A DNA stretch of 64,000 bases from Panax quinquefolius (Eukaryota > Streptophyta > Magnoliopsida > Apiales > Araliaceae): contig CM035153.1 in the NCBI GenBank assembly GCA_020205615.1, positions 82,039,853 to 82,103,852 on the forward strand, written 5' to 3'. The first letter of the stretch is position 1. Every line of letters begins with the position of its first letter. This document shows, piece by piece, positions 12,087 to 21,911 of this stretch. The notes below the pieces were generated by a model that had not been told where the DNA came from, searched no databases, and was given only the letters and a program-made list of their open reading frames with translations. Made by a program: the position numbers and the translations under genes.

Positions 12087-12978
12087 ATTCCCAAAGCTAG
12101 GGTAGTTTAGTCATTAGGCTAACCCACCTCCTTAAGTCACCTCCTTACTATTCATTACTTGGCTAACACAACTCTTATCTCTTGCTTGGTCATTACACCT
12201 AATACTTGGTCATCACACATTATACTTGATTACATGGATTTACCATATTAACATGGTTTGCCCCATGGGTCACAACAATTCCTTGGATCCTAGCTTTAGC
12301 TTAGATTAACTTAACTTTTGGGCTTGCATTAATAAACACCAACTTGTTCATTAATTAACATTTGGGCCTTACTATCAATTCACTTGGGCTTGTACAAATT
12401 CCCAATAAATCCTACAAGTCCAATACTAATGCTTAATACATAAAACGTATTGTCTCTGTATCATTCTCGTATTAGAACTCGTATAGAAATTCATTATATA
12501 CGATACTCCATCATTCTTACAAACTTGTATAATACTTCGTATTATACTCGTATTCATTACTTTGTACAATACTCACGTATCATATGATTATTACCTAACT
12601 CATTAATTCTTCCCTTTCCTTAACGTTCTCAATTTAAGTCCGCAAGCGAAATATTGTGTTTTCCATACTTAGATTATTATTACATAATCCATCTTACCTT
12701 GACATTCTATCATTACGTATTTCTCGGAAAATCAAAAATAAATCCCGAGCAAATACCGATGAATAGTGTTTTTTCAGAAAATTTCTCGAAAAACTTTTAT
12801 TTTCGTCTCGGAAATTCAAACACTTTAATTCCTTCACGTAGCTAAAATACTACGACATTCCCACATCAATAAGTTATATAATGACAACCATCTTGATAAC
12901 ATATAGAATATAATTTTATTTAATATTTAATTCAATAAAATTATTTTACAATAAAATCCGAATTTCTCGATCGTTACA

Positions 12979-13201
12979 TTATGTTATAGTTTAATATTAT
13001 TAAGAAAATGATATATTATCTATTAGGTTATGTAATGAATGTTTAAAGGTCTCGTACCTGGGGAGCTAGACTCTGATAATTATGTAAATTAAGTTTGTTA
13101 TTTATATTATTGTTGTTATTATTAGTATTATTCCACTCATAGAGATGGTATCGTGAAGCACCGAGTTCGGGTTTCAAGTACCTGGATTTGGGGGCTTTAC
13201 A
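12979..13201 (+). repeat. E2 5' LTR, 3'-terminal fragment
   Basis: Matches 21306-21529 with few substitutions (for example ATTCCACTC here, ATTCCGCTC there) and ends GGGGGCTTTACA. The rest of the LTR was separated by insertion of E1. Confidence 0.9.
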
Positions 13202-13204
13202 TGT

Positions 13205-13217
13205 TGGTATCAGAGCT
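13205..13217 (+). other. Primer-binding site of E2 (Met-tRNA)
   Basis: TGGTATCAGAGCT starts three bases after the LTR end. A second copy of the same word lies at 13382-13394. Confidence 0.88.
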
Positions 13218-13381
13218 ATAAACATGAATTTGCAAAGAGCCCCGAGCCACTCGCTGGTGACTTCCTTGTGTGGAATGCACCGAAGCCAGACTCTCCGTAG
13301 GGGACACCGATTCAGTTGGTGGCAAGCTAATAGGTACCCTTGTAAGGTGCTATGGTTGGAAGCACCATGAAAGTTACAAGT

Positions 13382-13394
13382 TGGTATCAGAGCT
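13382..13394 (+). other. Second PBS-like sequence in E2
   Basis: TGGTATCAGAGCT again, preceded by GTTACAAGT, which resembles the LTR-end/PBS junction at 13198-13205. The distance from here to the extra ORF (about 207 bases) is closer to that in E1 (about 170) than the distance from the first PBS, so the 177 bases between the two copies look like an addition. Confidence 0.6.
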
Positions 13395-13601
13395 TAGGGT
13401 TAGAAACCTTAGGTGGGATAGACCTTAGGCTATAACCTTAGAACAGAGGGAAACATTGAAGATACAAATAACTCATATAGAGTTTAAAAAGAGATGAATT
13501 GGAAAAATTCATCGTCAAACAAAATAAAAGATAACTTATATAAAACTCTTATTTGCTGTGTGTATATGCTATATGCTAATTAGGATAATTTATGTGTGTA
13601 G

Positions 13602-14189
13602 ATGTCTGGTGGAAAAGGCTTGTTATATGCTTATAACTTGAAGAAGGATCAAACCCCTACACCCGAGCTAATATCAAAGCCAATAGCTGAAATAGAGGCT
13701 CACAATGAAAACAACTCTGACGAGTTGGTTATCGTGGAAAATGTAGTACCAGATCTGGAAATGGTGGAACTGACAGATAGTGATTCGGACACTAAAGTTG
13801 AAGCTGATCAAACATCAATGGAAGTGCAGAATTTGAGGAACAAGGTTTCTTCTCTAGAAAGGTTGTGGGAGATAGAAAAGCTGTTTAATAGTTAACTGCG
13901 ACAGGTGTTAATAGAAACAATGGAAGAACAAGATAAGCTTAAAATCCAAATTGATCAGATGGGAGCCTCAAGCAACACATCGTGTGCAACTCCGAGAAAT
14001 AAGGGAAAAAGAAAGATAGAAGATCATGACTTAAGAAAACCTAATAAAAAGAAAGGGAAAAGAATATGTTATCTTTGTGGCTATGAGGGGTATACCACTC
14101 TGTATTGTCCCGACTATAAACAAGGTGCATGTTTTGTTTGTGGAATGGAAGATCATCAGGCGAAGGGTTGTCCAAGAAAAAAGGCTTAG
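13602..14189 (+). pseudogene. E2 extra ORF upstream of gag, with zinc knuckles
   Basis: One frame of about 195 codons with a single internal stop (TAA at 13893-13895). It begins MSGGKGLLYAYN, has an acidic middle (ELTDSDSDTKVE), a heptad-like region (VQNLRNKVSSLERLWEIEK), then a basic region (RNKGKRKIEDHD, KPNKKKGKR) and two CCHC knuckles. The first, CYLCGYEGYTTLYC, has Tyr in place of His; the second, CFVCGMEDHQAKGC, is intact. It ends 300 bases before gag. E1 has a matching MSG-start ORF at the same place but without knuckles. A nucleic-acid-binding accessory role is an inference. The bases before its ATG read TTTATGTGTGTAG, acceptor-like. Confidence 0.7.
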
Positions 14190-14488
14190 TAAATAGGTAG
14201 TATAAGTTCTATTCTGTAGGGGTGTTTAATGTAATATGTGTGCTTAGTATGCCCGTGTAATGTAATATTCTAAAACTTTTGTATTAATCAAGGTTGTAAA
14301 TCCCGACTTTTGTAGTCACAAAGGGATAACCGATGTTTAAAGCAATATGTGCTATGATATGTAAAGTATTTTGAAATCGTTGAATGAATATGAATCTAAG
14401 TTTGAGAAATGAAACAAGTTTAATATATTAAACTTATATGATAAGGTTTAGAATGTAAGAATAATTGATGGTTTTACTTAACCAGATA

Positions 14489-15566
14489 ATGCCTCTAAGA
14501 CGACAAACTCGAAATCAAAGGGCAGAAGAATCTGTCAATAACGTTGAGGGACAACAACAATCAGACCCGATGCAGCATTTTGCAAACATGGTAGCACAGG
14601 CTATGCAACAAGGAATACCAGCTGCAGGGAACCAACCGGATAATCACTTGGCGAATTTCAAAGATTTCAAGGCTGTAGGACCGCCAGAATTTAAAGGTAC
14701 AACTGACCTTGTTGAAGCCCAAACTAGGGTTAAGGAGATTGAGAAGGCGTTTGTAATAGCTAGGGTAGCTGAGGGGCAAAAGACCGCTTTTGCTACCTAC
14801 ATGATGAAGGGTGAGGCAAATTTTTGGTGGGAAGCAAATCAGGCGAGGGCAGGAGAAGGTGTAGTTACATGGGATAGGTTTAAGACACTATTTTTTGAAA
14901 ATTATTTTTCAGCTAGTATGCAGGCTAGGATGGAGGTGAAAGTTTTAGAGTTGAAGCAGGAGAATATGACTGTTACGGAGTATGCCGCAAAGTTCAATGA
15001 GTTAGCTAGGTTTGCTCCGCATCAAGTTGATACAGAGGCTAGGAAAGCGAGAAGGTTTGAGCTGGGATTAAAACCCTAGCTCTATAACAAGGTGGCAGTG
15101 TTGCAGATCCCTATATTTGCATCACTTATGGAGAAAGAAATTATTGCTGAGGATGGGAGTGAGGCCATGAGCCTCTACAATAAGGATAGAAAGAACAAGG
15201 GCAAGGTCGTAGAAACTGGGAAGGTAGAAATTAATAGTGGAAGTAAAAGTGGTAGTAGCAAGAGGAAGGGAAGCAATTTTGGAAGTGTGCAGGTAAAATA
15301 GGAAAGTGTTAAAAAGCCAGCAGTGCAGTGTAGAAATTGTGGAAAGAACCATTCAGGTGAGTGTTTAAAGGGGAAGTTTGTGTGCTACAAGTGCGGGCAT
15401 GAGGGCCATATCTCTCCCAACTGCCCCAATCCAAGAATGAACAGTGGGTGTTTTCTATGCGGGTCTACTGAGCACAAGGTGAAGGATTGTCCGAAGAGGA
15501 GAACGGAGGTGGGGAGTGTGAATACTAGCAAGGGCAGCATGACTTTAGCAATCACGGGACCTATGT
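14489..15566 (+). pseudogene. E2 gag (capsid and nucleocapsid)
   Basis: The start is the ATG at 14489 (MPLRRQTRNQ), shared with E1; the ATG at 14465 is upstream and preceded by the acceptor-like TTTTACTTAACCAG. The gag core is well preserved (VGPPEFKGTTD, ANFWWEANQ, RFKTLFFENYF, YAAKFNELARFAPHQ). Two stops break it: TAG at 15077, replacing the Trp seen in E1 (KPWLYS), and TAG at 15299. Three zinc knuckles follow in the same frame: CRNCGKNHSGEC, CYKCGHEGHISPNC and CFLCGSTEHKVKDC. The frame runs to the solo LTR at 15567 and resumes exactly in frame at 18779. Confidence 0.9.
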
Positions 15567-16199
15567 TGTGACACCCCCAAAATAGGTATACATCACCCAT
15601 CTTGGGTTGCCAAATACATGGTACTGAATACAAATACAAACTTAATTATACAACATGAACTGTGAGTTTTAATACTAATATTGTCTTCTAGACAGTATTC
15701 AAACTACAAATAATTCCTCATTTATTATCACACTATTTCACAGGATAGTGAGGACTACTAATGCAAACATCTGGACTGTCACTTCGTTCCCCGACTAGTC
15801 CCGGCTACGTTTTCATTTCCTGAAGAGAACAATGAAAGCAAAAGGGTGAGATCAACTAGCCCAGTAAGAAATATTATGACTAAGATAATGCAGAATAAAT
15901 TATCTTTAGCCTTCAACAGTGTTAAACTAATAGAATATAATGGACAACAAGTTTTAGATCAACAACTGCAGCGAAATAAGCAATCCATTAGAAGAGTCAA
16001 GTAGAGCATAAAATCTACTATCTTCTATGATTTAAAAAGTTTATCATCAATTTTATCCTTGTAATACCCATCAACAGTTCTTTATTATACCCAAGACAAA
16101 TAGAACTTTCAATACTTGTCTTCACCTGTACCACCGAAGATGTTAGTTAAATTCATAATTCATGTTTATAGTAATGTGAATCAACAATTTCTCCTTGCC

Positions 16200-16690
16200 A
16201 CAAAGGCTTAATAGAACGTTTACTCAACATCCTTACCCCAAAGGCTAAAGATATTCAAATGTAATAACAATGATCATACCAATCAGTTGTCTACCTTTGC
16301 ACTACAGGCCAAAGATATTCAACTACAAAACCAATGGTCATGATCATAGCAATCAATTGTTTGTCAGTTCACTACGGCCAAAGACATTCAACTGTTAACT
16401 AATGGTCATGATCCTGCCAATCACATCATCGAATTATCCATACACTACGGGCCAAGGATATTCGTTATTATCACCAGTGGTTATGATCATGTCATACACC
16501 TGTCCATCTTTGCACGTAAGCCCAAGATATACAACTATAAAACCAATAATCAACAATTCATCTTTGCACATAAGCCAAAGATATACAACTGTAAAACTAA
16601 TAATCAAAAATCCATCTATGCACATAAGCCAAAAATATACAACTATAAAAATAATCAATAGTCCATCTATGCACGTAAGCCAAAAATGAC
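16200..16690 (-). repeat. Minisatellite (GTGCAAAGATG type) in solo LTR
   Basis: Diverged tandem copies of a unit containing, on the minus strand, CTTTGGC..GTAGTGCAAAGAT. The same unit family occurs at 26085-26225, 38765-39031 and 43389-43533. Confidence 0.7.
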
Positions 16691-16894
16691 TTTCATCACA
16701 ATATAAGCCTGAGGATGATGACAATGATATAAGCATTAATCAAACAAAATCAAGGATAAATATTAAAGACTTTAAATTTATCTAGAGTTTAAAAATATCC
16801 ATATTGCCAACATGATATTGCTTTGTGGAGTAAAATTCAAGAATAATATTCATGTACCAAAAATAATTTGGACAGAAAAGAAATATATTTTTCG

Positions 16895-17200
16895 GGTGAA
16901 TAGTACCCTGTGAATAATACTTCGGGAATAGTACCTTGTGAATAGTACCCCGACATGAAAAGTGTCCCAAATACCTGAGTGAATAATACTAGAGTGAATA
17001 GTAACATGTGAATAATAACTCATGAATAGTACTCCACACGAAAAGTGTCCTGAATACCCGAGTGAATAATACTGGAGTGAATAGTAACCGGGTGAATAGT
17101 AACCCGTGAATAGTAACTCATGAATAGTACTCCAGCACAAAAAGTACCCCGAATACCCGAGTGAATAATACTAGAGTGAATAGTAACCCCGACACAAAAA
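16895..17200 (-). repeat. Minisatellite of GTGAATAGTAnC units in solo LTR
   Basis: About 20 short units of GTGAATA(G/A)TA with 4-12-base spacers. The minus-strand form (TATTCACG) recurs at 25660-25860 in the E3 LTR. It lies between the TATA box and the GCAAAGATG repeats, as in E3. Confidence 0.75.
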
Positions 17201-17581
17201 GGTAAAAATTCCACAATAAAATTCGCATTACCATTATTACGGCGTAATGATATTGAAAGAAATAATATCATTTACGAAGAAATAATACCCCTTACATTTG
17301 TTGAATCGAAAATAATATTCCTACGAATATTGAGCGAATATGATATTCCTTCACGAATATTGAATCTAATATAATATTCATACGAATACGAAAAATAACA
17401 TCTCTTTAGAATATGAAATAAATAATACCCATTACCTCGGAAAGAAGATCGGATCTGGGGTAGTGAAGTAGCAGACTACTCTTCTTCTTTCTCCCTATAG
17501 CTTCTCTCTCTATAGCTTCTCTCTCTATAATTTCTCTTGTGAGTCTTAGTGAATTGGTGAGAATGAAGGAAAAATGAGCTT

Positions 17582-17591
17582 CTATTTATAG
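17582..17591 (-). promoter_or_regulatory. TATA box of solo LTR
   Basis: Minus strand CTATAAATAG followed by AAGCTCATTTTTCC, matching the TATA region of the E3 LTR (25382-25391). Confidence 0.7.
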
Positions 17592-18122
17592 AAAATATAG
17601 TTTCGATAATTGCACATTTGGGGCTCGAAATATTACAAAGATCTGAATACCTTCATCTTTTCCTTTATTTTTAATTTAGTCCTGCAAGTATTATCAAACT
17701 TGCACCACCTCCCCTAATAGTACATCATATGAATCAATAGTTCAATCATGTGAATCAATAGTTCTATACATGTGAAAATACGAATTACAGTATAGTACCT
17801 CCATCTATACCTACATTTTTAACTTAGTCATGCAAGTATTATCAATCTTGCACCACCTCCCCTAATAGTACATGAATGTGAATCAATAGTACACACATGT
17901 GAACAAATAGTTATAAGCATGTGAATTAATAGCAATTAATTACTAATTTATTAGATTAATTACCCGATTGGTCAGTATAACTTCCAGACATCAATTATTA
18001 TCGAAATAAATGTCGATTTCCACTAACACTAATAATCCCAACACAATGGAAATATTAATTTTATCTTTAATTAACACGAACTTATTCATCATTAATATTA
18101 TAACTCACAATATTTAACAACC

Positions 18123-18223
18123 AGGTCGTTCCCAGGAAAGAGGGGGCTTTCCGACAAGGATTTCTCCTTATTGGCGCGCAATTAGGTGACCAAACCTCTC
18201 CTTGATAGAACTTCTAGACATTG
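18123..18223 (-). promoter_or_regulatory. Conserved ~95-bp LTR block (copy 1)
   Basis: Contains, on the minus strand, GAGAGGTTTGGTCACCTAAT and GGAAAGCCCCCTCTTTCC. The same block is at 24816-24921, 36302-36396 and 40896-40998 although the surrounding LTR sequence has diverged. It lies roughly 550-620 bases upstream of the TATA box each time. Confidence 0.75.
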
Positions 18224-18773
18224 TCAATATTGTAAATAATAATATGAATAACTTTGTCGTCTCAATTATTGATTTAATAATATAAAATATTATGCAAATG
18301 ATACTGTGACAATAATTGAATCAATAATATGAGAGATATGATCACGTGAATTCTTCAGTAGCAATAATTGAGTGTAATCGAGTGACTTCTCATGTAAGCA
18401 TCAATAATCAAAACCGTAGCTACTATGCAACCACGCCAGACATTCTTGTTTTTACTACCGAGTAGTTCAACGGTTTAACGGTAAAACTTTCGCCGTTATT
18501 TTTATGAAAAGATATTTCTGTCATTTTTTAACTACGATAATACTTCCGTTGTGGGGTCCATCAATGATTATGTCGTCATACGAATATTTCCTGTTAAAAC
18601 GAATATTCCCCGATCAATCGAATATTCCTCGACATAACGAATATTTTATATCAACTTGCTTACTTTGCAAAATTTTCAAATATTACCCTTAACTTTAACA
18701 TTTATCAATTTAACCATTTACTAAATAACATAATAATTGAATACTTTCATTTCATAAAATTTGGGATCTCACA

Positions 18774-18880
18774 TATATCATCGAGCAAGCCAACAAAATC
18801 AATAGCAAGGGTCTACAACATGACGGTCCATGATACGGCGGCAGCTGGCAATGGAACTCCAGGTATTATTCGTATAACTT
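18774..18880 (+). pseudogene. E2 gag-protease junction remnant
   Basis: After the solo LTR the frame continues with a segment (SIARVYNMTVHDTAAAG) that aligns with E1 (MARTFNMMVQDTVASG) just before its protease. Similarity stops after a Gly-Ile-Ile at about 18876; the protease active site, RT, RNase H and integrase are all absent. Confidence 0.8.
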
Positions 18881-19121
18881 TTATTTTCTTATACATGATT
18901 TTCATATATATAGTAAATTATTTTATAAAAAAATTTTGAAGGAGGAATTTGAGTTCTTTTAGAAATCAAATTTCCGTTTAATCAGATAGACAAGCTTTAT
19001 GTGAATAGTTAAAGATCAGTTCGATCAAAGTTGTTCGAGATCTACTTGCAATGATTGTGTATGCTATGTACCCTGGTATGCATAGGTTTTAAAACGGTGA
19101 TTACGGGGACGGAATCTTTAT
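18881..19121 (+). other. E2 non-coding remnant before the PPT
   Basis: AT-rich sequence with no ORF and no recognisable pol; ends in TTACGGGGACGGAATCTTTA, typical of sequence just before a gypsy polypurine tract. Confidence 0.6.
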
Positions 19122-19134
19122 AAGGGAGGGTGAA
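19122..19134 (+). other. Polypurine tract of E2
   Basis: AAGGGAGGGTGAA directly before TGTAACAAC, the start of the 3' LTR. Confidence 0.8.
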
Positions 19135-20700
19135 TGTAACAACTTATATTTTCTATACAAATAAATCGAAAATTTTACGTATAATTTTTTTTTTATTTAT
19201 TAAAATAAATATGGGGAATATGTGCCAAGATAATATGCATGTATTTATGTGATGAATATAAAATATATTTATTACATGAATAATTACAAATGATTTTATT
19301 TTAGAATTATTGATTATTATAAATTATATTCTATTAATAATTAATTTTATAATTAAATGTTGTTATTAATTATTTTCCATGAAAATATAATCATGTATTA
19401 TTTAAATAATATATGAAATGTTTTTTAGAATAATTAGAATAATTATTTTATTATACAATTTTAGTACTGATTATTAAGTTAATTATTTTAACTTAATTAA
19501 TAATGTTAAGTATGAGATAAATCGAGATATGGAATCCAAACCCTAATTTTGAATATTTTATATTAAATAATTTAGTTTAAAAATGATTTTATTATTATAA
19601 AAATCATTTTAAATGAAAATAAAGTGTTTAAAGATATTTTAAGTTATAAAATATAACTTTTAATATTTAAAGAATAATTTCATTAATAATTTAATATTAA
19701 TGATATTAATTTAACATTAATGATATTAAATTTATTTAACAATTATATTAAATAAATGGTTTAAAAATAGTTTTATTAATTTAAAAATCATTTAAAAAGA
19801 TATAAATGAATTAAAAATATTTTAAGTTATAATTAATGACTTTTAATATTTTGATAAATAATAAATTAATATTTAAATATTAATGGTAATTATTTATAAA
19901 TGATTTTAAATGTTTTAAAAATTATTTAAGGGTAATATTAATACTTTAAAAATATTCTAAGTTATTGTAAATAACTTTAATATTTTGGCAATAGTTTCAT
20001 TAATACTTTAATATTAATTAAATATTAATGATAATAGAATTATTTAATATTTAAATCATTTGATAATGATTCCGGTATTTGAAAATTCATGATAAATTAT
20101 AATAAATGTTTAAAAAAATTATTATTAAGTCATTTAAAATAATATGACTGATACTTACAGATATTGAACTTCGGAATAGAGTCTTAGACTCGATAATTAC
20201 CCGATAAAGCTGTCGGTACACCGACATGTTTCAGAAATTGATCTGGACTTAGATAGGTTGACTTGATAAGTGTTTATTTATGATTCAATGGTTGTTGAAT
20301 ATATGTGACAATGTGATTAGGTTATGTGCTGACTGTGAAATGCAGTACTATGTGTTATAGTATATTGTTCTAATCGAACGAATGATCTGATTAATGATAG
20401 GTCGTGATATAAAAGATAAAACTAAGTTCTTGATCGTAAGCGTATTATCGATGCAAGTATCCTACCTTTGCATTTTCTTTTATCTGATGGACATGAGTAA
20501 GAATGTTTCGTAATTATATTATTACTATACATATTATTAACCCTATATTATATACGGTCATTGATTATCAACATGTTAGTATATGGTAATTCGAGATATA
20601 TATTCATTCATTAATTAATTTCTATAAATGGTTATACTGAGTGTCCCCACTTGGATAATCATTATATTTAATCACATGTTGATACACCTTTGTTAATTAC

Positions 20701-20702
<2 letters not shown>

Positions 20703-20733
<31 letters not shown>
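20703..20733. repeat. (TA)n microsatellite
   Basis: About 15 TA units inside the E2 3' LTR. Confidence 0.95.
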
Positions 20734-20737
<4 letters not shown>

Positions 20738-21152
20738 AATTATAGATTATTGTTGAACAAGATAAAACCTTATTATTATCCAACCGAATTGCTTTGGTTT
20801 GGAACCACGACAAGTATGAACATCCCTTACACGGAAAACTTTTATGCACCCAAGGTGGATGAGTGAACAATAACATCGTTCTTGCATGTAGTATTGATCA
20901 ATACAGGTACAACGGGTTGAATCACCCGCGTGCCGTAAGTTTTGATTTGTTCTGAGATGAAGTTCTGTTTAACCTTTTCGAAAATGAAAACAATGTTCAT
21001 AGTATGTCACCTTAACCCTATTTATAGTCAGTACGTAGTTTCGAAAATTTGAAAGAGGTTTGTTATGTTATTATTATCGGTTCAGATTACTTCACAACTA
21101 TTGATTTGTTGTAGAAGGGTAGTATAAAGAAAACATTTAAATTCTTTCAGCT

Positions 21153-21171
21153 TATATATATATATATATAA
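21153..21171. repeat. (TA)n microsatellite
   Basis: About nine TA units near the 3' end of the E2 3' LTR. Confidence 0.9.
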
Positions 21172-21529
21172 TTGTTAATACTTGCTGGGCACTCAAATAC
21201 TCATCTTTGCTTAATTTAAATGTTTTCAGCTAAGTGTGTAGTACCAGAAGGCTCATGCAGAAACAAAGGAAAAGGAAAGCTAACCAAATAAGATTTGTGG
21301 TAGTTTATGTAATAGTTTAATATTATTAAGACAATGATATATATTATCTATCAGGTTATGTAATGAATGTTTAAAGGTCTCGTACCTGGGGAGCTAGACT
21401 CTGATAATTATGTAAATTAAGTTTGTTATTTATATTATTGTTATTATTATTAGTATTATTCCGCTCATAGAGATGGTATCGTGAAGCACCGAGTTCGGAT
21501 TTCAAGTACCTGGATTTGGGGGCTTTACA

Positions 21530-21911
21530 TTAATTATGGGAATGTTTCAAAATTAGCTTTTCAAAAATTACTCCAATTTAATTAATATTTGATCCTTATT
21601 AATTTTGAAAGCTTAATTAAATATTTTCATAATTAATCTTTAATTAATTAATCATTTTAATTTATTCCACAATTAAATAATGATGCAATGCAATGCAAAT
21701 CCTAGAGCCTTGATTGAGAAATAATTAAAGCTAGGATCTTATAATTATTTCCTAATGACTCAAGCAATTCTTCAAGCCTTCATGTCTTCAATCCTTTAAT
21801 AAATCAAAGTTTCAAGAATTCTTTTAATATCCTGTAAATGCATGAGTAAACATTTTAGTACAATAGGAAAGTCATCATCAAAACCTAAGGTTGTAATATG
21901 ACCAAGTCAAC
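21530..21911. other. Unassigned AT-rich segment between E2 and E3
   Basis: No ORF or RNA gene. Contains TTAATTAATTAAT-type runs and ATGCAATGCAATGCAAAT. It may be the left part of the Ogre-type LTR whose right part follows E3, or the unrecognised 5' side of E3. I cannot decide from the sequence. Confidence 0.4.

Larger units (their letters stand above)
1..12978 (-). mobile_element. E1: Ty3/gypsy Tekay-like chromovirus, 3' LTR outside window
   Basis: Minus-strand LTR retrotransposon. Reading leftward from 12978 it has a 5' LTR (12978-9591), a Met-tRNA primer-binding site (9588-9576), an extra ORF, gag, a single-frame pol ending in a chromodomain-like tail, and a polypurine tract at positions 12-1, where the window ends. 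The 3' LTR must start just left of position 1. It is inserted in the 5' LTR of E2: the sequence right of 12978 matches E2 3' LTR sequence from about 21306 onward. Tekay-type assignment rests on pol order, the H-H-C-C and D-D-E integrase, and the C-terminal chromodomain-like block. Solo LTR E0 (5401-9315) interrupts it. All of its ORFs carry stops or frameshifts. Confidence 0.9.
9591..12978 (-). repeat. 5' LTR of E1 (3.4 kb)
   Basis: On the minus strand it starts TGTAACGATCGAG at 12978 and ends GGGGGCGTCACA at 9591, followed by the PBS. It contains a TATA box (12086-12077), a perfect short palindrome (11260-11277) and a stretch rich in ACTCGTAT-like words (about 12440-12580). Plus-strand ORFs inside it, such as 10892-11116, have no recognisable product. 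Confidence 0.88.
15567..18773 (-). mobile_element. Solo gypsy LTR, reverse orientation, in E2
   Basis: Plus strand starts TGTGACACCCCCAAAATAGG and ends AATTTGGGATCTCACA; reversed, this matches the ends of the E4 LTRs. It is flanked by TATGT (15562-15566) and TATAT (18774-18778), a duplication with one change. Removing the insert and one flank copy restores the gag-pol frame of E2. It shares with the E3 and E4 LTRs the conserved block (18123-18223), a TATA box (17591-17582) and the 'ATCTTTGGCC...GCAAAGATG' repeats, and with E3 the GTGAATAGTA repeats. No internal genes. Confidence 0.88.
12979..21529 (+). mobile_element. E2: Ty3/gypsy Tekay-like element, pol deleted, interrupted twice
   Basis: Plus-strand element with a 5' LTR remnant (12979-13201), PBS, extra ORF, gag, a short protease-side remnant, PPT and a 3' LTR (19135-21529). 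Nearly all of pol is missing between about 18880 and 19120. E1 is inserted in its 5' LTR, so the first 2.2 kb of that LTR lie left of the window. A solo LTR in reverse orientation interrupts it at 15567-18773. Confidence 0.88.
19135..21529 (+). repeat. E2 3' LTR (2.4 kb)
   Basis: Starts TGTAACAACTTATATTTTC and ends GGGGGCTTTACA. Its last 224 bases match the 5' LTR remnant at 12979-13201. Very AT-rich, with repeated 'TTAATATTAATGATATTAA'-like segments at about 19600-20100 and two (TA)n tracts (20703-20733, 21153-21171). No ORF of note. Confidence 0.88.

Noticed and set aside
9591..12978. Whether the stretch with many short plus-strand frames (10892-11595) is a host gene
   Set aside because: It lies wholly inside the E1 LTR, defined by terminal TG/CA and PBS; frames are short and show no domain or splice structure.
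13188..13370. 60-codon frame just after the E2 LTR
   Set aside because: Overlaps the LTR end and PBS; not present at the same place in E1.
16402..16689. Plus-strand frame with repeated PSMHISQKYTTIK units
   Set aside because: By-product of the same minisatellite in the solo LTR, on the strand opposite to the LTR.
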